Source: PALSA-693 sp963781155
GTDB lineage: Bacteria > Actinomycetota > Acidimicrobiia > Acidimicrobiales > Palsa-688
Direction of reading: 5' to 3'
Assembly (NCBI GenBank): GCA_963781155.1
Contig: CAWAEC010000007.1
Coordinates: forward strand, 434,001 to 498,000
DNA length: 64,000 nt
Made by a program: the position numbers and the translations under genes. The notes under the pieces were generated by a model that saw nothing but the letters and a program-made list of their open reading frames with translations, did no database searches and was not told the origin of the DNA. The stretch's first letter is position 1, and each line of letters opens with the position of its first letter. Shown piece by piece: positions 30,599-39,216 of this stretch.

Positions 30599-30796
30599 AT
30601 GGCAGAAGATACCCAACCCGACGCACTCCTGACGCCTGCCGAGGTTGCCGCACTCTTCCGCGTAAACCCGAAAACGGTCACTCGATGGGCCCGGGCCGGC
30701 AAGATCACCGCCATCCGCACCCTCGGTGGCCACCGTCGCTTCCGGGCCTCCGAGATTCGGCGTTGCCTGGAGCAACTCGACAGCGGCAACCCCTAG
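30599..30796 (+). CDS. bldC: BldC-like MerR-type DNA-binding protein
   Basis: A 65-residue single helix-turn-helix protein: LLTPAEVAALFRVNPKTVTRWARAGKI, read as residues 10-36, then TLGGHRRFRASEIRRCLEQL. BldC controls the onset of development in Streptomyces, where it binds cooperatively to direct repeats; the gene lies near purM there as well. This lineage need not sporulate. GGAAGGAACC precedes ATG 30599. Promoter candidates lie in the AT-rich 30550-30570. Confidence 0.85.
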   Translation: MAEDTQPDALLTPAEVAALFRVNPKTVTRWARAGKITAIRTLGGHRRFRASEIRRCLEQLDSGNP

Positions 30797-30813
30797 AGTC
30801 CGGGCTCGCCTGC

Positions 30814-31971
30814 GTGGCTCCCCTCCCTCTGCCAGGCGGTTTCGTCGCCCACACCGGTCATGCTGGCCTGCGCGACGAGGGCGACGACGTTGCCGTCATC
30901 GTGTCGACGCGGCCGTGCACAAGCGCCGGCGTGTTCACTCAGAGCCGCTTCGAAGGGCCGAGCGTCACGCTCAGCCGGCCGCGGGCACTCTCCGGGCGGG
31001 CCCGGGCCATCGTGGTCGTTGCCAAGAACGCCAACGTGGCCACCGGGTCGAGGGGACGGCGCGACGCCGAGGAGGTCAGTGCCGGAGTGGCCGCTGCGCT
31101 CGGTGTGCCCCACGACGAGGTGCTCATCGCCAGCACGGGCGTGATCGGCCGGCCCTATCCCATGGACCTGCTCCGTAACCATGTCGCAGGCCTGCGTCTC
31201 GCGGATTTCGAGGCGGACGCGACCGCGGTGGCCCGGGCCATGATGACGACCGACACCGTCCCTAAGACCGTGGTACGGAGCGTGGGCCACGCCCGGGTGG
31301 TCGGCATGGCCAAAGGAGTCGGCATGATCGAGCCAGACATGGCGACCATGCTGGCCTTCGTTTTAACCGATGCGGCCGTCGCCCCTGCGACCCTCGCCGA
31401 CCTGTGGCGAAGGGCCGTCGACGACACGTTCAACTGTTTGAGCGTCGACACCGATACGTCCACCTCGGACACCGCCGTGGTGCTCGCCAACGGGGCGGCC
31501 GGCCCCGCAAGTGCGGCCGCGCTGGCCGTGGCCCTGCGCGAGGTGTGCCTGGACCTGACGCTCCAGCTGGCCCGTGACGGCGAGGGTGCCACCAAACTGC
31601 TGACGGTCACCGTGCGGGCGGCAGCCGACCGCGATCAGGCCCGCAGGGTCGCCAAGGCGATCGTCAACTCCCCGCTCGTGAAGACGGCCGTCCACGGGGC
31701 CGATCCGAACTGGGGCCGGGTCGCCATGGCGATTGGCAAATGCCAGCACGACCGGGACATCGACCCCGAGAACGTGGTGATCCGCTTCGCCGATCTGGAG
31801 ACGTATCCCGCCTGCCCCGGGGAGGAGGATCTGGCGCGCCTGACGGGCATCATGAAGGCCGATCACGTGGACATCGAGGTCGAGCTGGGAACCGGCAGCG
31901 CCGAGGCGACCGTCTACGGGTGCGACCTGTCCGCCGGTTACGTGCGGATCAACGCCGACTACACCACCTGA
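30814..31971 (+). CDS. argJ: Bifunctional ornithine acetyltransferase/N-acetylglutamate synthase
   Basis: ArgJ recycles the acetyl group in arginine synthesis. The protein self-cleaves before the threonine of DGEGATKLLTVTV (about residue 180-195 from GTG 30814). Other family features: VVAKNANVATGSRG, VLIASTGVIGRP, MAKGVGMIEPDMATMLAF, SVDTDTSTSDTAVVLANG and VHGADPNWGRVAMAIGKC. Length 385 residues is normal. No other arg gene is in the window, so it is separated from the rest of its pathway. It starts 17 bp after the BldC-like gene and may share its transcript. Confidence 0.93.
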   Translation: MAPLPLPGGFVAHTGHAGLRDEGDDVAVIVSTRPCTSAGVFTQSRFEGPSVTLSRPRALSGRARAIVVVAKNANVATGSRGRRDAEEVSAGVAAALGVPHDEVLIASTGVIGRPYPMDLLRNHVAGLRLADFEADATAVARAMMTTDTVPKTVVRSVGHARVVGMAKGVGMIEPDMATMLAFVLTDAAVAPATLADLWRRAVDDTFNCLSVDTDTSTSDTAVVLANGAAGPASAAALAVALREVCLDLTLQLARDGEGATKLLTVTVRAAADRDQARRVAKAIVNSPLVKTAVHGADPNWGRVAMAIGKCQHDRDIDPENVVIRFADLETYPACPGEEDLARLTGIMKADHVDIEVELGTGSAEATVYGCDLSAGYVRINADYTT

Positions 31972-31986
31972 GCGCCCTGGCTGGGG

Positions 31987-33120
31987 TCAGATCGAAGAGT
32001 TGCCGTTGAGGCGGCTGCCGAGCATGCCGCCCAGCAACCCGGAGATCTTCGACAGATTCAGCGACGTCGCGCCGGTCGGCGCCGTCACCGTCGTGCCGGA
32101 GCCGACCGCGATCCGTAGCGGTACCGCGAACGTGAACTCGTGAGCGAACTGGTTGAGGTCGATGTCGAACTCCTGGACCCTGCCGTCACGCACCCACGCA
32201 TCGACCACGGCAGTCTGGTTGGCGGGGATCTTGCTCACCATCTGTTTGAGCGAAGAACCCCCGGCGACATTGCCCAGCTCGGAGGGCAGATCGGCCGCAA
32301 CTTGCTGGACGAAGTTATGGACTTGCAGGGTGACCCGGTAATGACTCCGGCCACCTTGGGTGCCCGCGTAGGCGTAGGTGGCGTTGGAGTTGAAGGCCTT
32401 TTCCAGCTCGCGCAACGTCTCCTGTGACTTCGCCGGGGAGGGCAGGGTCGTCGGCGTCGTCCCGGGCATTTTCGACGCAATCCCCTGGAGGAGTTCCGAC
32501 AGCGCAGATGCCGAGACCGACACCCACTGGCCCTGTCCGAGCGCGGCGATCCCCGGGACGTAGGCGTTGGCGGCCTGAAGGGCCTGCTGGAAGCTGGCCG
32601 CCCGGGAAGGGTCCTGGCCGAAGTCGCTCAGCAGCGCGGGCACGTTCGCCTGCAAGTACAGCGTCTGGTCGACGTAGCGAAGCTCCACCGGATCCGTGGC
32701 TCCGACCTGCACCGCCAATCCGAACTGCCCGGACTTGTCGGATTGGCCTAACCGGTCAGATTGGTTGGTCCCGGTCTGCCAGCTGTTGAGCGGCTTCCCG
32801 TTGCCGGTGTTCAGGTCCACGACAATGGACGATGAAGAGAGCGCCTTGGCCTCCTGCAAGGTGAGGTCGCTCGAGCCACCCTTGCCCTGGGCCATCTGCT
32901 GCAGCTGCCGGGCCGTGACCCCGAGGGAAAACTGCAAGTTGACTCCGGGCTGAGATCCGATGGCTTGAACAGCAGCGGTCACGGCCTGCTCGGGCGGGAC
33001 CCGGGCCGGGGTGCTGCTGCTGCCGCACGCGGCCAGGACGCCGGATGCCACGAAAGCCGTTAGCGCGAATCCGCCGAGACCAACTTGGACCCGCCTCGAC
33101 GATCGCATCCCATGTCGCAT
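31987..33120 (-). CDS. Putative secreted lipoprotein of unknown function
   Basis: A 377-residue protein with a signal peptide and lipobox (VGLGGFALTAFVASGVLAAC, lipid cysteine near residue 34). The mature part has alternating Gln/Ser-rich helices and beta-like segments (LQFSLGVTARQLQQMAQG, VDLNTGNGKPL, AVVDAWVRDGRVQEFDIDL). The last two resemble the LppX/LprG fold used for lipid carriage, but I would not assign it. ATG 33120 has AAGGGG upstream. Convergent with argJ (15 bp between stops) and divergent from the SerA-type gene across the tandem array. Confidence 0.75.
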   Translation of the reverse strand: MRHGMRSSRRVQVGLGGFALTAFVASGVLAACGSSSTPARVPPEQAVTAAVQAIGSQPGVNLQFSLGVTARQLQQMAQGKGGSSDLTLQEAKALSSSSIVVDLNTGNGKPLNSWQTGTNQSDRLGQSDKSGQFGLAVQVGATDPVELRYVDQTLYLQANVPALLSDFGQDPSRAASFQQALQAANAYVPGIAALGQGQWVSVSASALSELLQGIASKMPGTTPTTLPSPAKSQETLRELEKAFNSNATYAYAGTQGGRSHYRVTLQVHNFVQQVAADLPSELGNVAGGSSLKQMVSKIPANQTAVVDAWVRDGRVQEFDIDLNQFAHEFTFAVPLRIAVGSGTTVTAPTGATSLNLSKISGLLGGMLGSRLNGNSSI

Positions 33121-33184
33121 GATGACCCCTTGTCTGAAGGGGAAGGAGGCTACCGCGCCGGTCGCGAAAACGGACGGCGTCCAT

Positions 33185-33274
33185 CCGAAAGTCACTCTTT
33201 GGCCGAAAGTCACTCTTTGGCCGAAAGTCACTCTTTGGCCGAAAGTCACTCTTTGGCCGAAAGTCACTCTTTGG
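33185..33274. repeat. Five perfect 18-bp tandem repeats upstream of the SerA-type gene
   Basis: CCGAAAGTCACTCTTTGG repeated five times without a mismatch. Each unit contains AAAG and CTTT arms around TCACT. The array ends 8 bp before the TATCGT -10-like element, so it covers the -35 area. On the plus strand it happens to stay open in the dehydrogenase frame (Glu-Ser-His-Ser-Leu-Ala repeats). Confidence 0.95.
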
Positions 33275-33282
33275 TGCGGAAG

Positions 33283-33288
33283 TATCGT
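33283..33288 (+). promoter_or_regulatory. Probable leaderless -10 of the SerA-type gene
   Basis: TATCGT lies 6 nt before ATG 33295. The same TATCGT-6 nt-start layout occurs before the genes at 44618 and 49763. It places the 18-bp array upstream of transcription rather than in the protein. Confidence 0.5.
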
Positions 33289-33294
33289 GGGGGC

Positions 33295-34512
33295 ATGCAC
33301 GAGGAGCGTCCCCCCCGCCGCCGGGCCGTCCTGCTGGAGAACATCCATCCCGGCGCGGCGGCCCGCCTCGACGAGGCCGGTTTCGACGTCGAGACCTACC
33401 CCGGCGCGTTTGACGAGAGCCAACTGGTCGACCGCATCGGGGAGATCGATCTGCTCGGCATCCGGTCCCGCACGCGGGTCAGCGACGTCGTCTTCGACAA
33501 GTCCCCGCGGCTCCTCGCGGTCGGGGCGTTCTGCATCGGCACCAACCAGATCGACCTGGCTGCCGCCACCCGGCGGGGCGTTGCCGTCTTCAACGCTCCC
33601 TTCTCCAATACCCGCAGCGTCGTCGAGCTGGTCATCGCCGAAATCATCGCCCTGACTCGTCAGTTGAGCGAGAAGAACCGCGACATGCACGCCGGCATCT
33701 GGTCCAAGTCCGCGGCGGGGGCGCACGAGGTACGGGGACGCCGGCTGGGCATTGTCGGGTACGGCAACATCGGTTCGCAGCTGTCGGTGCTCGGGGAGAG
33801 CCTGGGCATGTCGGTGTCGTTCTACGACACTGCGGACCGCCTGGCGCTCGGTAATGCGCGCCGGTGCGCGTCGCTGGAGGAGTTGCTGGCCTGGGCCGAC
33901 GTGGTAACCCTGCATGTCGACGGGCGACCCGACAATCGTGGCCTCTTCGGCGAGGCGGAGTTCGCGGCGATGCGCGACGGTGCGTTGTTCTTGAACCTGA
34001 GCCGGGGTTTCGTCGTCGATCACGGCTCGCTCCGGGCCCATATCGAATCCGGCCATCTGGGCGGTGGGGCCATCGACGTGTTCGTCGAAGAGCCGTCAGG
34101 TGAGGACGAGGCGTTCGTCTCGCGGCTGCAGGGGCTGCCGAATGTGATCCTGACCCCGCATATCGGTGGCAGCACCGAGGAGGCCCAGGTGGACATCGGT
34201 CAGTTCGTAGCCAAGAAGCTCGTCGATTACGTGCGTTGGGGCAGTACGGCCCTGTCGGTCAACCTGCCCAACCTGGAGCTTCCGCCGCGGGCGGGCGCCC
34301 ATGCGCTGGTGCACATTCATCGCAACACTCCCGGAGTGCTGGCCGCCATCAACGCCATCTTCGCCGAGCACCGGATCAACATCGAGGGACAGGCCCTCGG
34401 TACGCGAGGCGATGTCGGTTACGTGATCACCGACATCGCGAGCGACTACACCGACGACATGCTGGCCCGGTTGGCGCACATGGACGAGACCATTCGGCTG
34501 CGGGTGCTCTAG
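33295..34512 (+). CDS. serA: D-3-phosphoglycerate dehydrogenase, E. coli SerA type
   Basis: First step of serine synthesis. The 405-residue form has substrate domain, NAD domain and one ACT domain, as in E. coli SerA rather than the long mycobacterial form. Visible motifs: VGAFCIGTNQIDLAAATRRG, NAD-binding RRLGIVGYGNIGSQLSVLGE (read as residues 142-161), the active-site glutamate and histidine around DVFVEEP and LTPHIGGSTEEAQ, and the ACT segment VHIHRNTPGVLAAINAIFAE. ACT suggests serine feedback. The start at 33295 fits both the family N-terminus and the leaderless promoter. Its stop overlaps the stop of metB (CTAG). Confidence 0.93.
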   Translation: MHEERPPRRRAVLLENIHPGAAARLDEAGFDVETYPGAFDESQLVDRIGEIDLLGIRSRTRVSDVVFDKSPRLLAVGAFCIGTNQIDLAAATRRGVAVFNAPFSNTRSVVELVIAEIIALTRQLSEKNRDMHAGIWSKSAAGAHEVRGRRLGIVGYGNIGSQLSVLGESLGMSVSFYDTADRLALGNARRCASLEELLAWADVVTLHVDGRPDNRGLFGEAEFAAMRDGALFLNLSRGFVVDHGSLRAHIESGHLGGGAIDVFVEEPSGEDEAFVSRLQGLPNVILTPHIGGSTEEAQVDIGQFVAKKLVDYVRWGSTALSVNLPNLELPPRAGAHALVHIHRNTPGVLAAINAIFAEHRINIEGQALGTRGDVGYVITDIASDYTDDMLARLAHMDETIRLRVL

Positions 34513-35669
34513 CCACGAACCAACCGATCCAGGGCCTGGCGCAGGTCGGCGACCAGGTCGCCGGCCGTCTCGATCCCGACGGAGGCGCGCAGCAGGCCGG
34601 CGTCCACCTCGAGCGCGGAACCGGTCGCGGACGCGTGGGTCATCCGCCGCGGATGTTCGATGAGCGACTCGACGGCTCCCAGCGACTCGGCCAGGGCGAA
34701 CAGCCGCGTCGAGCGGGCCACCTCCAGTGCGGCGTCCTCACCCGCGGCCACGACGAAGGAGACCATCCCCCCGTACCCTCGCATCTGCCGGGCCGCTACT
34801 TCGTGACCCGGATGCGACGGGAGCCCGGGATAGAAGACCCGGCTCACAGCCGGGTGGGCCCACAGCATGTCGGCCACGGCGGCCGCGTTGGCCCCGTGGC
34901 GATCCATGCGCACGGCCAGCGTCTTTAACCCTCGAAGAACCAGGAAGCAGTCAAACGGTCCGGGTACTGCTCCCACTGCGTTTTGAAAGAAGGCCAGGCG
35001 CTCCGCCAGGTCGTCGTCATCGGTGGCCAGGAAGCCGCCCACCACGTCGCTGTGGCCGCCCAGGTATTTGGTCGTCGAGTGCACGACCACGTCCGCCCCC
35101 AGGGCGAGCGGCTGCTGCAGATAGGGGGTGGCAAAGGTGTTGTCGACGACCACCCGGGCGTGTCGTTCGTGGGCGATTGCCGCGGTGTGGGCAATGTCCA
35201 CGATGGACAGCGTCGGGTTTGACGGCGTCTCCACCCAGATCATCCTGGTCTCCGGTCGCCAGGCCGCCGCGATCGCCGCCGACGCTCCGGGTTCGCGCAG
35301 CGCCACGGGGGTGTGCGTCATCCCCAACGGCCCCCATACCCGGTCGATCAGCCGGAACGTTCCCCCGTACGCGTCATCCGGGATGATCACATGATCTCCG
35401 GGCGAGAGCAGATGCAGGATGGCGTCCTCGGCGGCCAGGCCACTGGCAAAGGCAAGCCCGTGCCGGGCTCCCTCCAGGGACGCCAGGCAGGCTTCGAGCG
35501 CAGCCCGGGTCGGGTTTCCGCTGCGGGCATATTCGAAACCCCGGTGGCGGCCGACCGCCTCCTGGACGAAGGTCGTCGCCAGCGAGACGGGTGGCACCAC
35601 CGCCCCCGTCACCGGGTCTGGCTCCTGGCCGGCGTGGATGGCTCGAGTCTCGAAGCCGTCAGGGCTCAC
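34509..35669 (-). CDS. metB: Cystathionine gamma-synthase/lyase (PLP)
   Basis: Cys/Met-metabolism PLP enzyme of about 386 residues. It starts GFETRAIHAGQEPDPVTGAV and has the PLP lysine in VVHSTTKYLGGHSDVVGG. FEYARSGNPTRAALE and NPTLSIVDIAHTAAIAH are also typical. Sequence alone does not separate synthase from lyase. Its place right after a cystathionine beta-synthase suggests use as the lyase of reverse transsulfuration (homocysteine to cysteine). The start is probably GTG 35669; TTG 35687 is possible. Confidence 0.9.
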   Translation of the reverse strand: MSPDGFETRAIHAGQEPDPVTGAVVPPVSLATTFVQEAVGRHRGFEYARSGNPTRAALEACLASLEGARHGLAFASGLAAEDAILHLLSPGDHVIIPDDAYGGTFRLIDRVWGPLGMTHTPVALREPGASAAIAAAWRPETRMIWVETPSNPTLSIVDIAHTAAIAHERHARVVVDNTFATPYLQQPLALGADVVVHSTTKYLGGHSDVVGGFLATDDDDLAERLAFFQNAVGAVPGPFDCFLVLRGLKTLAVRMDRHGANAAAVADMLWAHPAVSRVFYPGLPSHPGHEVAARQMRGYGGMVSFVVAAGEDAALEVARSTRLFALAESLGAVESLIEHPRRMTHASATGSALEVDAGLLRASVGIETAGDLVADLRQALDRLVRG

Positions 35670-35751
35670 GACGGCACCCGACGGCAACGGCGAGGGCGAC
35701 GGTGACGCGGGCCGGCGTCGATGCGCCGAGTCACGTCGATGAGATCACCGG

Positions 35752-37506
35752 TCACGCGGACCTCCCGGCGCCCCCGGACCCACCCGACCCGTCCTCACGC
35801 CGGGCCCAGCCCGACCCGGACAGGAACTCCAGCAGGTCCGATCGGGTCACGATCCCCGTTGGGTGGCCTCCGTCGATGACCAGCACCGCGGCGGCGTCGG
35901 CCAGCCGGGCCGCAGCCAGGTCTATGGGTTCGCCGCTTCCGATCATCGGCAGGGGTGGGCCCATGACCGTCTCCACCTCGGTGTCAATCGCACCCGGGTC
36001 GGCAACGAGGCGCTCCAACAGACCGCGATCGGTGACTGTCCCCACCACCTCCGCCAGGGCCAGCGGTGGCTCAGCCTTTACCACCGGCATCTGCGACACG
36101 CCGTACTCCTGCAGCACCGCAATGGCCGCCCGCACCGTCTCGCTCGGGTGGACGTGCACCAGGGGCGGTAAGCCGCGACCAGGCCCGGAGCCGGCCGCCA
36201 CCCGGGCTTTGTAGGCCACCACCGCTTCGACCGTGTCGCCGGGGCCGCCGGCTGCCCGGAGAAAGCCGTGGTCAGCCATCCAGCCGTCGTCGTACACCTT
36301 CGACAGATAGCCCCGGCCCGAATCAGGCAGGATCACGACGATCACCGCGTCCGGCCCAAGCTCCCGGCCAACCTCCAGGGCCGCCCAGACTGCCGTCCCG
36401 CACGACCCGCCGGCCAGGATGCCCTCTTCACGGGTGATCCGCCGGGCCGTCAGGAAGCTGTCCCGGTCCGAGACCCGGACCACCCGGTCGGCGATGCTCC
36501 GATCGTAGGTTTCGGGCCAGAAGTCCTCGCCGATGCCCTCGACCAGGTACGGCCGGCCCTGCCCACCCGAGTACACGGACCCCTCCGGGTCGGCTCCGAT
36601 GATCTGCACCTCGGGGTTCTGGGATTTGAGATAGCGGCCTACCCCTGTGATCGTCCCCCCCGTCCCGATACCGGCCACCAGATGAGTGATGCGACCGGCG
36701 GTCTGGCGCCACAATTCCGGGCCGGTGGTCCGCTCGTGGGCTGCCGGGTTGGCGGCGTTGGCGTACTGGTTCGGCATGAAGCCCCCCGGGGTGGAGTCCC
36801 TCAGCCGTCGGGCCACCGAGTAGTACGAGTCGGGATGAGCCGGATCGACTGCGGTTGGGCAAACCACGACCTCGGCGCCGTAAGCCCGCAGCAACGCCAC
36901 CTTTTCCTCGGCGATCTTGTCGGGCATGGTGAAAATACAGCGGTAGCCGCGACGAGCGGCCACGATGGCCAGTCCGACCCCGGTGTTGCCCGAGGTCGGC
37001 TCGATGATCGTCCCGCCCCGTTGCAAGGCTCCTGTCGCCTCCGCGGTCTCGATCATTGCCAGGGCGGGACGGTCTTTGGTGCTGCCGCCGGGATTCAAGA
37101 ACTCGAGCTTGGCGAGCAACTGGGCGGACAGGTCCCGGCCGATGCGATCCATGCGAACGAGCGGCGTGTTGCCGATCAGCCCGATGAGCGAGTCGGCTGC
37201 CTGGATGCGAGGACCGGGATCGACGAGATGGTGGACTTCGATGCCTGGGCCAGGGTTCAGCGGCAGATCGCTGTAGACGGTGACGGGCAGGCCGGCCCGG
37301 TGCAGCTGGCGGGCGACGTCGGCCGCGCTGGCCGCGCCCGGCCCGGTCGGTAGCCCGAGCACCCCGACGGAGCGCGGAATGTGGGCCCGCAGATCGGCCA
37401 CCGTGGCCGACGCCAGCAGGCCAGACCTCACGTCGATCCGCCGTCGCGCCCGGACGGTCAGGCGCTCCGGCACCGGGGCGCCGTCCAAGACGACCAGGAC
37501 ATCCAT
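35752..37506 (-). CDS. cbs: Cystathionine beta-synthase with an extra N-terminal domain
   Basis: PLP enzyme joining serine and homocysteine. The catalytic core begins about residue 106 with ADSLIGLIGNTPLVRMDRIG. It has the PLP lysine in NPGGSTKDRP, the phosphate loop EPTSGNTGVGLAI, and GIGTGGTITGVGRYL. Two CBS domains follow (HPSETVRAAIAVLQEYGVSQ and a second ending in GIVTRSDLLEFL). Usual bacterial forms are about 455 residues; this one is 584 because of ~105 added N-terminal residues without a good start codon near the core. Followed at 80 bp by metB, forming a transsulfuration pair. Confidence 0.93.
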   Translation of the reverse strand: MDVLVVLDGAPVPERLTVRARRRIDVRSGLLASATVADLRAHIPRSVGVLGLPTGPGAASAADVARQLHRAGLPVTVYSDLPLNPGPGIEVHHLVDPGPRIQAADSLIGLIGNTPLVRMDRIGRDLSAQLLAKLEFLNPGGSTKDRPALAMIETAEATGALQRGGTIIEPTSGNTGVGLAIVAARRGYRCIFTMPDKIAEEKVALLRAYGAEVVVCPTAVDPAHPDSYYSVARRLRDSTPGGFMPNQYANAANPAAHERTTGPELWRQTAGRITHLVAGIGTGGTITGVGRYLKSQNPEVQIIGADPEGSVYSGGQGRPYLVEGIGEDFWPETYDRSIADRVVRVSDRDSFLTARRITREEGILAGGSCGTAVWAALEVGRELGPDAVIVVILPDSGRGYLSKVYDDGWMADHGFLRAAGGPGDTVEAVVAYKARVAAGSGPGRGLPPLVHVHPSETVRAAIAVLQEYGVSQMPVVKAEPPLALAEVVGTVTDRGLLERLVADPGAIDTEVETVMGPPLPMIGSGEPIDLAAARLADAAAVLVIDGGHPTGIVTRSDLLEFLSGSGWARREDGSGGSGGAGRSA

Positions 37507-37555
37507 TCGCTCATCATGGCCGCCATCTGGCGGGTTCGCTACATTGGGCCGCGGG

Positions 37556-37852
37556 GTGTTCTACTTCGTCTGTTTGATCGTCGGGCTGTTCTGCGTGATT
37601 GCCCTGGGGTTGGGGCCGTTGTTCTTTGTGCTGGTCGGGGCGGCGGTGGCCGTGCTGGCCTTCCGCCGGCGTCTCGATCGGTGGTGGGGACTTTCGTGCG
37701 CTGCCGGCGGTCTGGCCCTGGTGCTCGGTGTTGCTATTGGATGGTCCGCCCGCCGAGTGGTGGAGGCGTGCATCGGGACATTCCTGGTGGTTGCTGCCGC
37801 CCGCTTCGCAGGACGGATGATCAGCCGGCGCGCCCCCATGACGGGCGGTTAG
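37556..37852 (+). CDS. Small hydrophobic membrane protein
   Basis: About 98 residues with three hydrophobic segments: FYFVCLIVGLFCVIALGL, FFVLVGAAVAVLAF and LALVLGVAIGWSA, with basic connections (RRRLDRW). No family recognised. The start is uncertain: GTG 37556 is nearest to the first helix; TTG 37544 is possible. It begins about 50 bp from the divergent cbs start and ends 3 bp before the convergent reductase gene. Confidence 0.5.
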   Translation: MFYFVCLIVGLFCVIALGLGPLFFVLVGAAVAVLAFRRRLDRWWGLSCAAGGLALVLGVAIGWSARRVVEACIGTFLVVAAARFAGRMISRRAPMTGG

Positions 37853-37855
37853 CCG

Positions 37856-38578
37856 TCAACCGCTTGGTCCGAAGCGCTCGACTCTGATCCGGGTCGGGGC
37901 AACGCCGTCGGTGGTCAGCAGGTCGGTCGCGCCATCGGCAAAGCCGGGCGACCCGCAGACGTAGGCGGTTGCGTCGGGTTGCAGCTGCCCGTCCAGATCG
38001 GCGTGGCCGAGACGAGCGGCCGGTCGAGGCCAGCCCGGTGGGGTCGTTCGGGTGTAGACGATGGTCGTTTGTGGCCCGGGGAGTTCCGTGCGGTAGTACA
38101 GGTCGGCGGGACTGCGAACGGACACGACCACGCGGAAGAGGTCGGCGCGGCCTCGGTTTCGGGCCAGGCGGAGCATGGCCATAAGGGGGACGACTCCTGA
38201 ACCGCCACCGATCAGCAACGCAGGATCGTCAGCGCGCCACACGAACCAGCCGCCGATCGGTCCTCTCACCTCGAGGGCATCGCCGGGCTGGACGTCGTCG
38301 TGGAGGAAGGTGGACACCTCGCCGCCCTCCAGGCGCTCGACCGTCAACTCGATCTCGGCCGACCCGTCGGGCGGGCTGGCCACCGAGTAGGACCGCGACG
38401 CCGTATACCCGTCCGGCGCCGTGAGCCGGACGACGTAGTGCTGGCCGGCGAGGTGGCGGGAAGGTGCAGGGAGCTCGAGGCGAAAGGTCTTGGCGCTGGC
38501 AGTCTCCGGTCGAACCGCGAGGACCGTCGCGGTCTGCCATTTGCTGGGGGTCGGCGCCCGGGTGACGGCGTCAGTCAC
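37856..38578 (-). CDS. Ferredoxin-NADP reductase-like flavoprotein
   Basis: FAD/NAD(P)-binding oxidoreductase of about 240 residues. The FAD motif is SRSYSVASPP, the pyrophosphate motif LLIGGGSGVVPLMAMLR, and the C-terminal part has YVCGSPGFADGATDLL and ends in RVERFGPSG. No 2Fe-2S domain follows, so it would pass electrons to a separate partner. Its GTG start overlaps the stop of the upstream molybdoenzyme gene, so it is probably the electron donor for that enzyme. Confidence 0.85.
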   Translation of the reverse strand: MTDAVTRAPTPSKWQTATVLAVRPETASAKTFRLELPAPSRHLAGQHYVVRLTAPDGYTASRSYSVASPPDGSAEIELTVERLEGGEVSTFLHDDVQPGDALEVRGPIGGWFVWRADDPALLIGGGSGVVPLMAMLRLARNRGRADLFRVVVSVRSPADLYYRTELPGPQTTIVYTRTTPPGWPRPAARLGHADLDGQLQPDATAYVCGSPGFADGATDLLTTDGVAPTRIRVERFGPSG

Positions 38579-39179
38579 CCTCGTACCGCTGCTCGAGCCA
38601 CGGGTCCCCACGGTCGTGGTAACCGTTGCGCTCCCAGAAGCCCGGTTCGTCGTGGTCGAGGAGCCGTAGCCCGGAAACCCATTTGGCGCTCTTCCAGAAG
38701 TACAGGTGTGGCACCAGCAGCCGGGCTGGACCGCCGTGTTCGGTGGCCAGCGGTTGACCGGCGTAGTCCCACGCCACCCACGCTTTCCCGTCGGTGACGT
38801 CCGCCAGAGGAAGGTTGGTGGTGTAACCGGTGTGCGACACCGCAAGCACATAGGTGGCCGATGGCAGCGGGCGAGCCGCGCCCAGCAGAGTGTCGACCGA
38901 CACCCCGCTGAAGGTGACCCCGAGCTTCGACCAGGTCGTCACGCAGTGGATGTCACCCTCGAAGGTCGATGGGGGGAGCGTGTGGATTTCCTTCCACGTC
39001 CAGGTGGTCGGGTTCTCGACCAGTCCCTCAACCCGGAAGGTCCACGAATCGGTGGAGAGCTTCGGAGTTGGTTCCGCGGTCAGGACGGGCCACCCCGGGC
39101 CGATGTCGTACTGACCCGGCGGAAGGCGTGTGTCACGGGCCTCCCGGTTGCGACCCCGAAATCCTCTGGTGAAGGCCAT
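38571..39179 (-). CDS. Sulfite oxidase-like molybdopterin oxidoreductase (MsrP-like)
   Basis: A 202-residue soluble molybdopterin-binding protein of the sulfite oxidase/MsrP superfamily. The molybdenum-ligating cysteine is in GDIHCVTTWSKLGVTFSGV, followed by AVSHTGYTTNLPLADV, LLVPHLYFWKSAKWVSGLRL and ERNGYHDRGDPW. There is no twin-arginine signal, so it is cytoplasmic. Substrate unknown; relatives act on oxidised methionine or similar S-oxides. AAAGGAGAGC precedes ATG 39179. Coupled to the reductase gene by overlap, forming a two-component system. Confidence 0.88.
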   Translation of the reverse strand: MAFTRGFRGRNREARDTRLPPGQYDIGPGWPVLTAEPTPKLSTDSWTFRVEGLVENPTTWTWKEIHTLPPSTFEGDIHCVTTWSKLGVTFSGVSVDTLLGAARPLPSATYVLAVSHTGYTTNLPLADVTDGKAWVAWDYAGQPLATEHGGPARLLVPHLYFWKSAKWVSGLRLLDHDEPGFWERNGYHDRGDPWLEQRYEGD

Positions 39180-39216
39180 GTGACAGCTCTCCTTTCCGGT
39201 GGGTTTGGGCTCCGCA

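Noticed and set aside
33185..33274. Five 18-bp repeats as a CRISPR array
   Set aside because: Units are directly abutting with no spacers, too short, and there are no cas genes.
31987..34056. A 689-codon reading of the lipoprotein frame
   Set aside because: The signal peptide and lipobox begin at 33120; upstream codons are antisense to serA and the tandem array.
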